A DNA stretch of 64,000 nucleotides from contig OY365820.1 of the NCBI GenBank assembly GCA_959347315.1, positions 426,617 through 490,616 of the forward strand. Reading direction: 5' to 3'. Below, piece after piece: positions 24,920 through 36,217 of the stretch. The DNA is from Bimastos eiseni. Lineage: Eukaryota > Annelida > Clitellata > Crassiclitellata > Lumbricidae. The position numbers and the translations under genes are program-made. Below the pieces are notes generated by a model. The model was not told where the DNA came from. It saw only the letters and a list, made by a program, of their open reading frames with translations, and ran no database searches. How positions within the stretch are numbered: position 1 is the stretch's first letter; each line of letters begins with the position of its first letter.

Positions 24920-25067
24920 TCACTCTCCTTCTAGCAACCATCTGACTACTAACCAATAGACAAATACGAAGGTTGCTATGACTGGTCTATTAGACGAGGT
25001 TACACAGTGTAATCCTCGTATGTGTATGGGTGAGTATGCGTGTCAGAGAGATACGCATACACTTGGA

Positions 25068-25102
25068 CACACATAGATAGACAGAGAGTCTATCTATGTG
25101 TG
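25068..25102. repeat. Hairpin at the start of array 4
   Basis: Same arms and loop as the others in the array. Confidence 0.95.
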
Positions 25103-26380
25103 CCTGTCTATCTATGTGTGCCTGTCTATCTATGTGTGCCTGTCTATATATGTGTGCCTGTCTATATATGTGTGCCTGTCTATATATGTGTGCCTATCTA
25201 TCTATGTGTGCCTGTCTATATATGTGTGCCTATCTATCTATGTGTGCCTGTCTATATATGTGTGCCTATCTATCTATGTGTGCCTGTCTATCTATGTGTG
25301 CCTGTCTATCTATGTGTGCCTGTCTATATATGTGTGCCTGTCTATATATGTGTGCCTGTCTATCTATGTGTGCCTATCTATCTATGTGTGCCTGTCTATC
25401 TATGTATGCCTGTCTATCTATGTGTGCCTGTCTATCTATGTGTGCCTATCTATCTATGTGTGCCTGTCTATCTATGTGTGCCTGTCTATCTATGTGTGCC
25501 TGTCTATCTATGTGTGCCTATCTATCTATGTGTGCCTGTCTATCTATGTGTGCCTGTCCATCTATGTGTGCCTGTCTATCTATGTGTGCCTGTCTATATA
25601 TGTGTGCCTGTCTATATATGTGTGCCTGTCTATCTATGTGTGCCTATCTATCTATGTGTGCCTGTCTATATATGTGTGCCTATCTATCTATGTGTGCCTG
25701 TCTATATATGTGTGCCTATCTATCTATGTGTGCCTGTCTATCTATGTGTGCCTGTCTATATATGTGTGCCTATCTATCTATGTGTGCCTATCTATCTATG
25801 TGTGCCTGTCTATCTATGTGTGCCTATCTATCTATGTGTGCCTGTCTATCTATGTGTGCCTGTCTATATATGTGTGCCTATCTATCTATGTGTGCCTGTC
25901 TATATATGTGTGCCTATCTATCTATGTGTGCCTGTCTATCTATGTGTGCCTGTCTATATATGTGTGCCTATCTATCTATGTGTGCCTATCTATCTATGTG
26001 TGCCTGTCTATCTATGTGTGCCTGTCTATATATGTGTGCCTATCTATCTATGTGTGCCTGTCTATATATGTGTGCCTGTCTATCTATGTGTGCCTGTCTA
26101 TATATGTGTGCCTGTCTATCTATGTGTGCCTGTCTATATATGTGTGCCTATCTATCTATGTGTGCCTGTCTATATATGTGTGCCTGTCTATCTATGTGTG
26201 CCTGTCTATATATGTGTGCCTATCTATCTATGTGTGCCTGTCTATATATGTGTGCCTGTCTATCTATGTGTGCCTGTCTATCTATGTGTGCCTGTGTGCC
26301 TCTGTTAATATTTACATTTGGTGAACTGTTTTGTGTAATATGTGTGCTTAGATTTTGGAACCAGATGATATTTACTGAAG

Positions 26381-26382
<2 letters not shown>

Positions 26383-26465
<83 letters not shown>
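26383..26465. repeat. (AG)n tract closing the cassette array
   Basis: About 40 AG units. It replaces the ttacacaagagtctgcag end seen in the other cassettes. Confidence 0.95.
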
Positions 26466-26469
<4 letters not shown>

Positions 26470-26470
<1 letters not shown>

Positions 26471-27500
26471 TAAGTGGATGTGAATTGTCATTGACTCATT
26501 GCAATACAAAGACTGTTGACTTCTGCAGGCAATTGCTTCGACGAGTGCAAACGTTGTGCTCGGCCTTATAATGTCAATAAAAAAATTATATGACTTGGCA
26601 CATACTACCGATTGTGACCGGCTTCTATCAGGCTTTTCTATAAAAGAAGTCTACTGTCTCAGGGTCGTCAATCCACCTCTGAGTGATGGAGGCAAACCCG
26701 TATCCCAAGTGTTATCCCGCCCCCGAAGACCCAAAAAATATCCTCACCCGACATTGGAGGCATTTGTCTGCGGATCCTCCCTATACATCTTATGGCTATT
26801 ATTACAGCCGCTAACGTCTACCTTACTTTATATATCTCAACATTAAAAATTGTGCAAAAATACGTCATCAAATTTTCGACCTGTCATTGCAACTAGTATA
26901 GTAAAAAGGGTATGCCTCAGAAGAAACACTGGTAAACGTCGGTGCAATCTCAGTTATATAGCACTGCATAGTGAGGCATTTACTCTAAATAGTCCTCACC
27001 CGTTGATTCAATTTATTTTATATAGCAAATATACTCTAAAAGAATTCTTACATTGATAACCTACACACAAGTCTTGATCCGTATTCGATGTTATACGCAC
27101 TCTTTGTAGGCGAATTTTCACAAGGAGGCAGAAAGTGCTCATGCTATGGAGTGGATTATTAATAGGGCGCAAAGCCTCCCTGCATTCTAAGATTGGTTAT
27201 TGGTTGAGAGGGGACCGTCTCCCCAAATAGCGTCATTGCTGTCCTCATTGATAACTCCAGGCGACGTCGCACAAACAGCGTCATTGTCCTAAAACTATTT
27301 TCGTTCGCAATCGAGGACAGTCATTGACGTCGCCCTACCGACGGCTAAATCAATGACAGTCTGAAGCCTTATCAATCGATTTCAAGTGCTCTCTCCGTGC
27401 TTGCAATTCCTTGAACAGATCGCTGCACTAATAGTGGTGGTAGACTCTAGTTGCGTGCTCGAGTTAACGACAGAGTCACTCAAATAGCACAGTTGAAGCG
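26470..27500. other. Region upstream of the methyltransferase gene
   Basis: No exon recognised. Around 27200-27350, agcgtcattg recurs in slightly different forms. No clear TATA box is seen near the ATG at 27501. Confidence 0.5.
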
Positions 27501-30500
27501 ATGATGAAGCCTAGAATTGCGCTTCCTTTGGTGGTTATAATAATTTCATTCTGTGGGTTTCTTCAATATCGTAGCAATATTAACTTTGACGCTTTTGCAA
27601 ACGCACCAAAATCAAATTCGGAGTCGCCTGAACTCTATTCTAACGCAGGAAGCGAGTTTAACTACGTCCGACACTGTATTACGGGTCGGATATTAGGGAA
27701 GTCGGCAAGAGAACTGGAGACAGTTCCATTCGTAGTGGAGGGAACTTCACCAGAAGTTGATGGAAAAAGACAATCGGATTTTGAGGACATCTTTAAAAAT
27801 AAAGTGTGGATTCCTGGAGAACAGCGAAAAAATGAGAATCAATTCTCGGGTAAGAAGATTTAATTTTCTTATGGCTCACTACAGCAGCGTTTCCCAATCT
27901 TGTTGGCCCTTGAACCCAGAGGGGTAGCGACCGCACTCAGAACCCTCCGACTGTAGGCGTCCCGCAAAGGGAGGGGGCTAAAAGTTGCAAATATGTAAAG
28001 TATAACTAGAAAAGCGACATTTATTGACGCTATTGCATAACGTATGAAGGTTTAATTTTTACTGGCAAAAACCGTGAAGTCATTATGATTGGGCCCACAA
28101 TCCTAATGCTATTGGCTACATCAGTTATTTGTCGGTCAGTTTCTAGTTGAATTTATTCAAAGAATGTGTATTTTACGGTCATTATGGAGGTCGGCGTATG
28201 AATGATTCGAGTAATCTTTCTGTCGAAGAAAGATTCAATTCGCAATTCTTTCTTGTTCTCACTGATCAGACCATTATTATCTTCGGTTTGCTGGCGATTT
28301 GACAAACTCATGGAGTGGTATAAGTTGTTTGGATTTCTATAGAATGCTAACTGCCTGAAACAGTGTCACATAGAAAGTGAACTGGAGAAGCGAAGGAACA
28401 AATTTCGTAAGAAAATGGAAGACTGGTAACACTGATGTCAATGAACTCATTATGTGCACCAGTTACTGCCGCCTGTGCTGAAAAGTTTCAGCAGAATGAA
28501 GCGTATCAAGAATATATTTTTTCGCAAAGCCATGACAGATGACAGACTTTCTGCAGTTGCAGTTATTTCACTCGTAAACAAGATTGCCAGATCACTGCAT
28601 TACTTGAGCGCCAGCAGAAACTTTCCCAGAGGGAGGGGTGATAGACACAACTGTCTACTTGTTTGCTTTTGTACGGGTAAATAATGTGGAAATTGGGCAT
28701 TCGCTGATTCTTCTTTCTGAGATGACAATCCATTACCTTTATTGCTTGACGTAACAAAATTTTATATGGATTTTATGTGTGAAAAAGTGAGATTAGTATT
28801 AGTACATAAAAGGACCAAGGTACATTTTTCCAGAGGGCACCCGTGCTCTACTAGGGCGCATCGATTAACCAATTTGCATTGTAGAAGGCTAGACAGGAGC
28901 GCTGTGCATGAAATTTTATACGGAATACAAATTAGGTCTATCTACAGTGATACGCTGTGCACGTAAACGGGTGTGCTTATGTAATTTGAACCCTGCATAT
29001 TGTATAAAATAAAAAACGCATTTCAGTTTCTGCATTGTATGGGGCCCCGAACATTTTGTTCTGAGGGGCCACGTTCCGGGTTGCTACAGCCCTGGTGTTC
29101 CACCATTTCGATCTTAAATATTTTTAGCGGAAAACCGTCCAAAACCAAACACATTCCGTTAAAAGTACAAACGCTTGAGAATGCAGACAATTATTAGATT
29201 AATAATAACACAAATATCGATGACAATGACACATGAATTGTCTGGCAGGGCTTCTGAACGGTTCACCCTATTAGCAGCGCTCTAGAAATGCTTAATTAAT
29301 TAAATACAATACGACAAACTTATTGAAATGTGTGTAATCCGGAAAACTCGCAAAACACATTTCGGCTCAAATTACGTTTAGAGTTTTAGACTATGTACTC
29401 ATTTGAACGATTTCCATTTATGAGGTATAATATTGTATTGTATTGCATATTTGCATATTTCTATAGCGCCTCTGCAGAGGTGGACTCATGCCAAAGCCCC
29501 GTTGGAAACGAAAAATTGCAATTAAGAATATGGGCAGAAACAGAAGCACCCCGAATGTTTCATTAAAAATAAAAATGTAATAATGGTATCCACTATACGG
29601 CCAATTTCTCTTGTATGCTTGATAATTAGAATCATTTATCACGTTAACATAGTAATATTTCATGTTTCTGTAAATTTCCTTATAATTAGAGTCACAGATG
29701 AACCTCTAGAACTAAACTATTTAAAAAAATATTAACTACAGCATTATTATTATCAGTAACATTATTTTTTCATTAAATATAGTTATCATTAATTAAGTAT
29801 AGTTTTATAGTCTTTTGATAGGCTTACGTCAGACTTGGAATTATTGATAAAAAAACGAAGGTCCCTGAGAAGTATCTGCCCCGGGGCTCACTGTGGCTCT
29901 CGACATCCATGCTTAGGCCTACAGGTTCATGATATCACAGAGGAATCAAAAAATAGTCACTCAGTCATTGAGTTTGCTAGGCCTAACACCATGAAATGTT
30001 CAGTCTGTGAGAACCGTGGAGGCTTAGGAAACATGAGGATGAAACTTCACTTCATGCAAGTATATAGTTACGGCTTGCAATTTTAAAGGCCAACTTCTGT
30101 CAGTAATACTCTAGGCCCTATACTGTTTCAGTTGGCCCCAATGCTTGTCCCAGCAGTAGCATATGATAATGGCCGTCCCAATAGAACAGATCCTGCAGAC
30201 ATAATAAATTTAATACCCTGAGTTATATCATGCCTCATTCGTGACACTTCCAGCTTCTCAGGCGCATTCTTTCTCGTGGATTCTAACGCCATTCATCCAC
30301 TTAGCATTGTATGATCACCAAATCATTGCAAGACTATCAAATATTACTCATTTCATTCATCAACTCGTTCATTCGTTCGTTCATTCATTCATTTACTTAT
30401 TATGAGCATTTACACAGCGCCCCTTCAAGAACCTACTCATGAGCGTTCCCAGTCCAGTCATGACTATAGAAACAAGACTTGAGGGACTTGCAAAAACCTG

Positions 30501-33358
30501 ACGTTTGGGCCACAGGTAAAGAGCGGAGCTCAAGCGGGAGGTTGTTCTATATTGAATGATTCACACCCAAGACAGATCGGCGCAGTCTAATAATACCAGG
30601 TTATGACTTATTAAGATTATGTAAAGAACTTCAGCATGTCATAGAATAAACGGTCCTCAACGTCATCTTGACTATGCAAGAATCTTGAATAATTTGATTT
30701 CAAGAACGTTAGCTTTTGAGTCGTGAGGGTCGATGGTCGCTTTGAATTGCTGATAGAATATAAATGGACAGTGCTGGCGGCCAGTTTTGACAAAAGGCGC
30801 ATACAGGCAGCCCTGAATGTACTATGCGTCAATAGCGAGTCATTAATAGCTGTACCCATATGTTGTACACAAAATTATTCATGTAGATAGCCATACATTT
30901 GAACAACTCTTCAGAATAAAGATGCTTGAAAGTCTAGCTAGAGGTCGTATAAATTATTTTTTATTTCATAAGAAATAACTTATAGGACAATCCTAGACTA
31001 AAATGACGTAAAGACAGCCACCTCGCAGAGCTGGATGTTACGGTCTATGGACACCAATCACCGAGTTATACAACAAGTTAAGGGCATGTTATCAACAAAC
31101 TGTGAGACAGCAGTGATACACATCGCCTTTGGGGAGAGGAGGAGATTGGGTGAGTTGGCCAAATATAGAATTGACATTTTATCATTTTGAAAGGAGTACC
31201 CTGAAAAACCACGCCCGTCAGCCCATAGGAGTTTAAGGATACCGCCATTATCGGCACAGTAGCCGATCGGTTAGAGCTGTCAGCCCGTGACGTTCAGTGT
31301 GCGCTGAGCGCGCGGGTTCGAGCCTCGTCCGGGGCGTCACTTTGTAGGGACCTTGAGCAAGTCCTTCGCGCACCATTGCTCTGAGGTACAACTGCAAGTA
31401 CGCCGTCGAGGCGTGTGTATGCACTTCTGAGCAAAAGATGTTGGAAGAAGGGCGGTATAAAATTTCGGTAATTAATAAAAATAATAAAAAATAATGGCAA
31501 GGCTTCCGCCCTTTGGCTCCAAGGATTATCAGGCCGGTAGAGTCCAGCCAAATAGCAGTTGTACGCACAAAGCTCCTATTAGAAATTGACATGATGATGG
31601 TCTCTCATGATAGAGTCATGCAGTCTTTTCATCAGAGTCTTAACATCTCGGTGTGATGCTCAGCAATGGGTGATCCAAAAAAGGACATGTCCCGCTAACT
31701 ATTGATTCCCTTTTACTCAACGGATAGATAGATGACAGCATGTTATAGTTGTTTAGCACATAACAGTTTTATGAGATGACAACACAAGCAACAACTTAGT
31801 TAAATAAAGAACAATGAGTAGATTATGTTAAAAATTATGTTAGAAACATGAACAGAGAAAGAAGAAAGAGGAAGAAAGTGGAAGAGGAAAGCAAAGTTAA
31901 TGGATGGAAGCCATGTATACTCTAAGCAATAAAGAATCCTGAAACTAATGACATGAATGAGTTTAACTTTGTATCCACAAGTTTTTTTAGAGCTCTTTTA
32001 TAAAACTAATTGTCGGTAATAATTATGGTAATATCACTGGGCAAATTGCTCCACAACAATGGGACAATACATTTAACGAAGGCCTATAATTGATTAATTT
32101 TTATACACGTGCTGAGTGACTCCTAAGGTTGAGACAGAATCTTGGGGCGTGACTATGTACATTTGTATTAGATCCCGTCATAAAATAATTTAGGAAAGTA
32201 GCTTGGAGTAAGTTCTGGTTAAGGCGGTACATAAATAAGCAGACTTGAAATTTATTTATGTTATGTGATGATAATAGAATATGAGTTTTAAATACTGGAA
32301 TTATGCTTTTTTGCAGTGAGTTCCACAAAAAATTGTAACCGTCAGGATGGTGAACAAATGGTTTTGGTACTTCGACTAAAGCGTTCACAATTGATGCATA
32401 TTCAATAATTCATTCATTTCGAGAATTTAGATCGCACCTCTTCAAGCGAAACTGTTCAGAAGTGCTCCCAGCCCTGCCATGGCTAAAAGAAATGACTTTA
32501 ACAGCTTACTAAAAGTAGGTAGGTTATGTATGGAGAAGACGGAGGGCAACCGGAGCCCATTCCATGCAGGTGGATGGACCAACCATTGAGAAAGCTCGAC
32601 TCATCAATAGCATAGCCTAGGCGGGCACTTTCCTACGTCGCTGTTTCACCTATCACCACGTTGAGGTGTAGGTAGGACAGCGAGTGTAATATCTGTTCTG
32701 TTTTTTAGGACCCGGATCAACGTTGAACTACGCGCAGGAAGTGATCGCTGCTCTGCACTCCATCATCTCTCAACTGAAACGAGAGCTGCGTGTCGATCGC
32801 ATTCGACTCTTGGACATTCCTTGTGGAGATATGGTTTGGATGAGTCGATTTCTGAAGACAAGAGATGACGTCCAGTACACTGGATTCGACATCGTTCCTG
32901 ATCTGATCGAGCGACATCGAAAGAACTACGTTGGCCAATCCAACTGGACTTTCAGAGTCCAGGATATCGTACGCGACGGTCTAAACGAATCCTATGACCT
33001 CATCCTGAGTCGGATGATGCTGCAACATTTGTTCAGTCACGACGCTCTCACCGTCATCAAACATTTCTCCCAATCCGGCAGCAGATATCTCCTGACTACG
33101 ACATTCAGCCGTGCCGGTCAGAACCAAGAATTGCCCGGCAGTGCCGGCAGATTTAGAATGCTGAATTTGGAGCTGCCACCATTTTCTCTGACTCCTCCCA
33201 CCTGTGTTTCAAGAGACGGTGAAATTAGTGCAGGTGAACACCATTTCTTGGGATTGTGGCAGCTCCCAGTTAGAAGAGCGAAGCAATGTAATTCAAAGGC
33301 CACTTTTAAAGTACCAGGTTTTGGTGGCTACTTCTTCTCCTGTACCAATTGGTCATGA
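27501..33358 (+). CDS. Membrane-anchored class I SAM-dependent methyltransferase, two exons
   Basis: Exon 1 is 27501-27849 (donor gtaaga), exon 2 is 32709-33358 (acceptor ttttttag). The split codon rebuilds a glycine and the joint reads QFSGPGSTL, a motif typical of this family; 333 codons including stop, 332 residues. ATG at 27501 is followed by a second ATG; either could serve. Residues 7-22 are hydrophobic after a short basic N-terminus (signal anchor), suggesting a type II membrane protein of Golgi or ER. The fold runs: LLDIPCGD with Asp152-Asp157 (SAM motif I), TGFDIV with Asp177 (motif II), YDLILSRMMLQHL (motif IV), LNLELPPFSLTPP and HHFLGLWQLP near the end, as in the bacterial and invertebrate family of similar size. 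The methyl acceptor is unknown; glycan or small-molecule substrates are possible. The 4.9-kb intron carries a hAT relic, LINE tails and a SINE. Confidence 0.86.
28461..28608 (+). pseudogene. hAT transposase C-terminal (dimerisation) relic
   Basis: In two frames it reads VTAACAEK and then SFSRMKRIKN, TDDRLSAVAVISLVNKIARS, which matches the C-terminal dimerisation segment of hAT transposases. A one-base shift separates the two parts. A hAT-like terminal text (cagcgtttcccaatcttg) at about 27889 and a cagccctgg block near 29087 may mark the decayed element ends, but I could not confirm a target duplication. Located in the intron of the methyltransferase gene. Confidence 0.55.
29440..29500 (-). 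mobile_element. LINE 3' end fragment
   Basis: atttctatagcgcctctgca next to a short attgtattgtattg tail. Confidence 0.4.
30357..30600 (-). mobile_element. CR1/L2-like LINE, C-terminal coding end plus tail
   Basis: In reverse complement it reads WNNLPLELRSLPVAQT and FCKSLKSCFY, then gcgctgtgtaaat and a gaatgaat tail. Confidence 0.65.
31250..31497 (+). mobile_element. tRNA-derived SINE
   Basis: The head resembles a tRNA gene with an A box (tagccgatcggttagagc) and a B box (gggttcgagcc) about 50 bp later. A tRNA-unrelated body (cttgagcaagtccttcgcgc … gaagggcggtataaaa) and an (AAT)-rich tail ending about 31493 follow. The same head and body occur, diverged, at 38560-38790. It is not a tRNA gene: the cloverleaf is broken and a long body follows. 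Confidence 0.75.
32405..32600 (-). mobile_element. CR1/L2-like LINE, C-terminal coding end plus tail
   Basis: The minus strand reads VGPSTCMEWAPVALRLL, then (after a stop) KVISFSHGRAGSTSEQFRL, then the tail with aatgaatgaatta. It ends about 110 bp before the acceptor of methyltransferase exon 2. Confidence 0.65.
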
Positions 33359-33359
33359 G

Positions 33360-36217
33360 CCTCGTTTGCCTTCGTCCATGAAAATTTATATTATCTCTGT
33401 TTTCTGTGGTTGTGGTGTCATGGTTCAGTATTGTGTTGGTAGTGACAAATCAACGAATTTAAAATCCACGTTTTGTATTATATCCTCGTTTGTTGAAGAT
33501 AAAAATATCGTTGTCAAAACGCAGCGATTTTACAGTTTCATGATTTTACACTGTTGTGTAGAAAATGATGATTTAGAATATGATGCCCTGAATTCAGAAA
33601 ATGATATTACAATTGATCATTGACTGCAGTTTTGTTTCACGTGATGATTTAATCAACCTCGTCAAAGCTCTGAGGTTAATTAGCATCGAGCTATTCTTTG
33701 CCTCAGGCTGAATAATATTATGACTAACATATCTAATTCTTCCAGTTATATGTGAATTGTTTGCTTATATTCACTTTAAACCTGGATAGTTACATTTATT
33801 TTTAACTTACAAGAGCAAAACTCGCCAAGAATTCATTTTCCAGCATTCTGCATATGTGCCACAGGACAAATCAAAGTTTTTATAAGTCTTTTCTTCAGTT
33901 CTATGTTCAGTCCATCTGTTAATGTTCTTTTCTTTTCCAGAAAGGTACATTTGCCCATTGCTTTCCTGCTTCTGATATCTTCTTCACAATATCCATCTTC
34001 TGATACTGTGCTGCTCAAGTATTTAAATTGGCTGAACTGTTCAAGTATTTGTCCATCGATTCAACTTTTATGTGTAATTAGCTAATTTTGAGCTCGTACA
34101 AATAGCATCGCTTTTGATGAATCAGGACTACAATGAATGTAGCAAGCAAAAATAATGACGGTTAGAGTTATGGAGAATTGGAAAAGGGATTAATAATGTT
34201 CTGTTGTTGGTTGGAGCTGAAGGCTTTTGAATCGCTGGAAGAAATTCTCTGTTGAACAGGAAACTAACTCAGCGATTTAAGTAATTAATCGTAATATGTG
34301 TCATACAGAATCTAATAAGCAAATGTAGTAAACATGGTTTTTGTTTGTGTTTCTATATTGTTGTTTTTGCTCCAACGAGGGTAGAATTAATACTCTGGAG
34401 CTACCTAAGGCTTGGCTAAAGAACAACATGATTAGAAATTGATAAGGGAGAGTCGAATTATTCGGCAGCCATGCGATCGTCCCATCTTCCATCATTTATT
34501 TACAATTACGCCACCTATTGAGTCAGGAACTACTCAACCTCACTGGGATACGGAAGGCAAGCTCACTTCCTCATCTCTCCTGCACGGCAGTTTTCTATCC
34601 AACACTCCACGACGCCTGCACGCCAGGTCCTGCATTATAAATACATTATCGAGGGTAAAGGTCAGATTTCTCGGCTTCTTTAGGAATTGGCTCACGACGC
34701 CAGAGTCGGTTATAGATGCCAGTTCCACCGTTGCCACCACAAACGGATTGCGGTTCACGATATAAAACTAATATATATACATATATATATACATTACATG
34801 ATATATATATATATAAATATTTATATGTAGATATACATTACATAATATATATACATGTCACCACTACCACCGCGACCTGTACTGCAGCAACTGTACACAA
34901 CACTCACCATCACCAACACCACCAAGATAACACCACAATCGCTACTAACACCAAGGTCTGGATGAATTGTTTTGCGAACAAAAACTCATATTTAAAAAAA
35001 TGCTGAGTTTATTAAGCGTACAGGCTACAATATCTCATCCTCCTTACTCACTCCATGACTCCATCTCTCGTTTCTCAACTAGAATTAGACTTATTTACTA
35101 TTTTGTTGTGGATTCGCTGTAAGGAGCTGTATATAGTTCTGATCAGCCAAATAAATTTCTTTGATTGATTGATATCGATGCACTTCGTAGATAGTAGCGT
35201 TTGTTTTGCTAATTCTAAGAACGCTGGTTAGAAGGAGAAAGTCGGAAATTGTTACTGAAACTGGTTTCGGCAGATGTCGTTCTTACTTGAAAGGTTACAC
35301 GTTCCTTTTTATATTCGTTAATTATTCTTCACAACATTTCACACGTAAATATCAAATGTTCCACAGCATTCTTATTGCAAGATAATCTCATCCCCAACTA
35401 TACCAACCTCAGCAGTCGTTCAGCATCCATCCATCGGTGGTATCGCTGACGACCGGACTTCGAGCTCAACTGAACGCCTTTGGACAACCTCGCTTTCTTG
35501 ACGAAGCGCTTTTGAACATGCCCTTCGAGTGGCACAGAAGAAATGTTGAGTTCACCTTAACGATTATGGAGTTATAGAAGTCTCTGTTGCTGTTCATAAT
35601 GTCAACATATAACGACTAATGACTGGCTTCTCTCTCTATCGGCTTCTCACGCTTTATAGACTTTTGTTTCTCACCGGGTTTTCTCTGAGAGGCACTCTAT
35701 AAATCTAGATATACGATGCTAGACATTATAGCGCAACGTGTGAAATGTTTTTAAGGCGATATTTCCTCTCTACGTTGCTAGGTACAACCTCAATATCGGC
35801 TTCAGATATAGGACTATTTGAACGTACGTGAAGATACTCTGGATATAGCGTTCTCATGATACATCTCAAAAGCACAAAGAACATTGGCTTGGAAAACTAC
35901 AAGCAATTAACATTGATCGTTCGCCTCGAAAAGTAAGAAACATTAATGTTAGCATTATTGCTACTGCTAGTAGTAATGTTGGTATCAGTTGTAGCGTTTG
36001 AGAGAATGTTAGTATTAATGGTGATATTGGCATCAGTGTTATCGTTGGTGTTAATGGTAAGGTCGGTGTTAATGATATTGTTAGTGTTAACCTTTGTGGT
36101 AATGATAGTGTTAACGGTAAGCTTATTGCTAATGTTCTACTGGGTGTTCTAGGTAGTTCAGTCTAATTCAGTTGGGGTCCTTCGGTGTTCTTGACGGACC
36201 AGTCTGGATGTTGATTC
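33360..36217. other. Intergenic stretch between the methyltransferase and AChBP genes
   Basis: The two genes converge here. It contains an RTE fragment (33833-34085), a (TA)-rich block (34770-34855), a LINE tail (about 35620-35715) and a degenerate gttaatggt-type repeat (35940-36130) ending about 90 bp from the AChBP stop. No further gene recognised. Confidence 0.55.
33833..34085 (-). mobile_element. RTE-like LINE fragment
   Basis: The minus strand reads FKYLSSTVSEDGYCEEDIRS, then EKKRTLTDGLNIELKKRLIK and TLICPVAHMQ, the segment after the YADD box in RTE-type reverse transcriptases (YLGS…SEDG…IKTLIWPVA). It is a different sublineage from the copy at 4931-6526 and carries broken ends. Confidence 0.7.

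Noticed and set aside
31255..31345. A genuine tRNA gene
   Set aside because: Promoter boxes are present but the acceptor stem does not close and a 150-bp body with an A-rich end follows, so it is a SINE.
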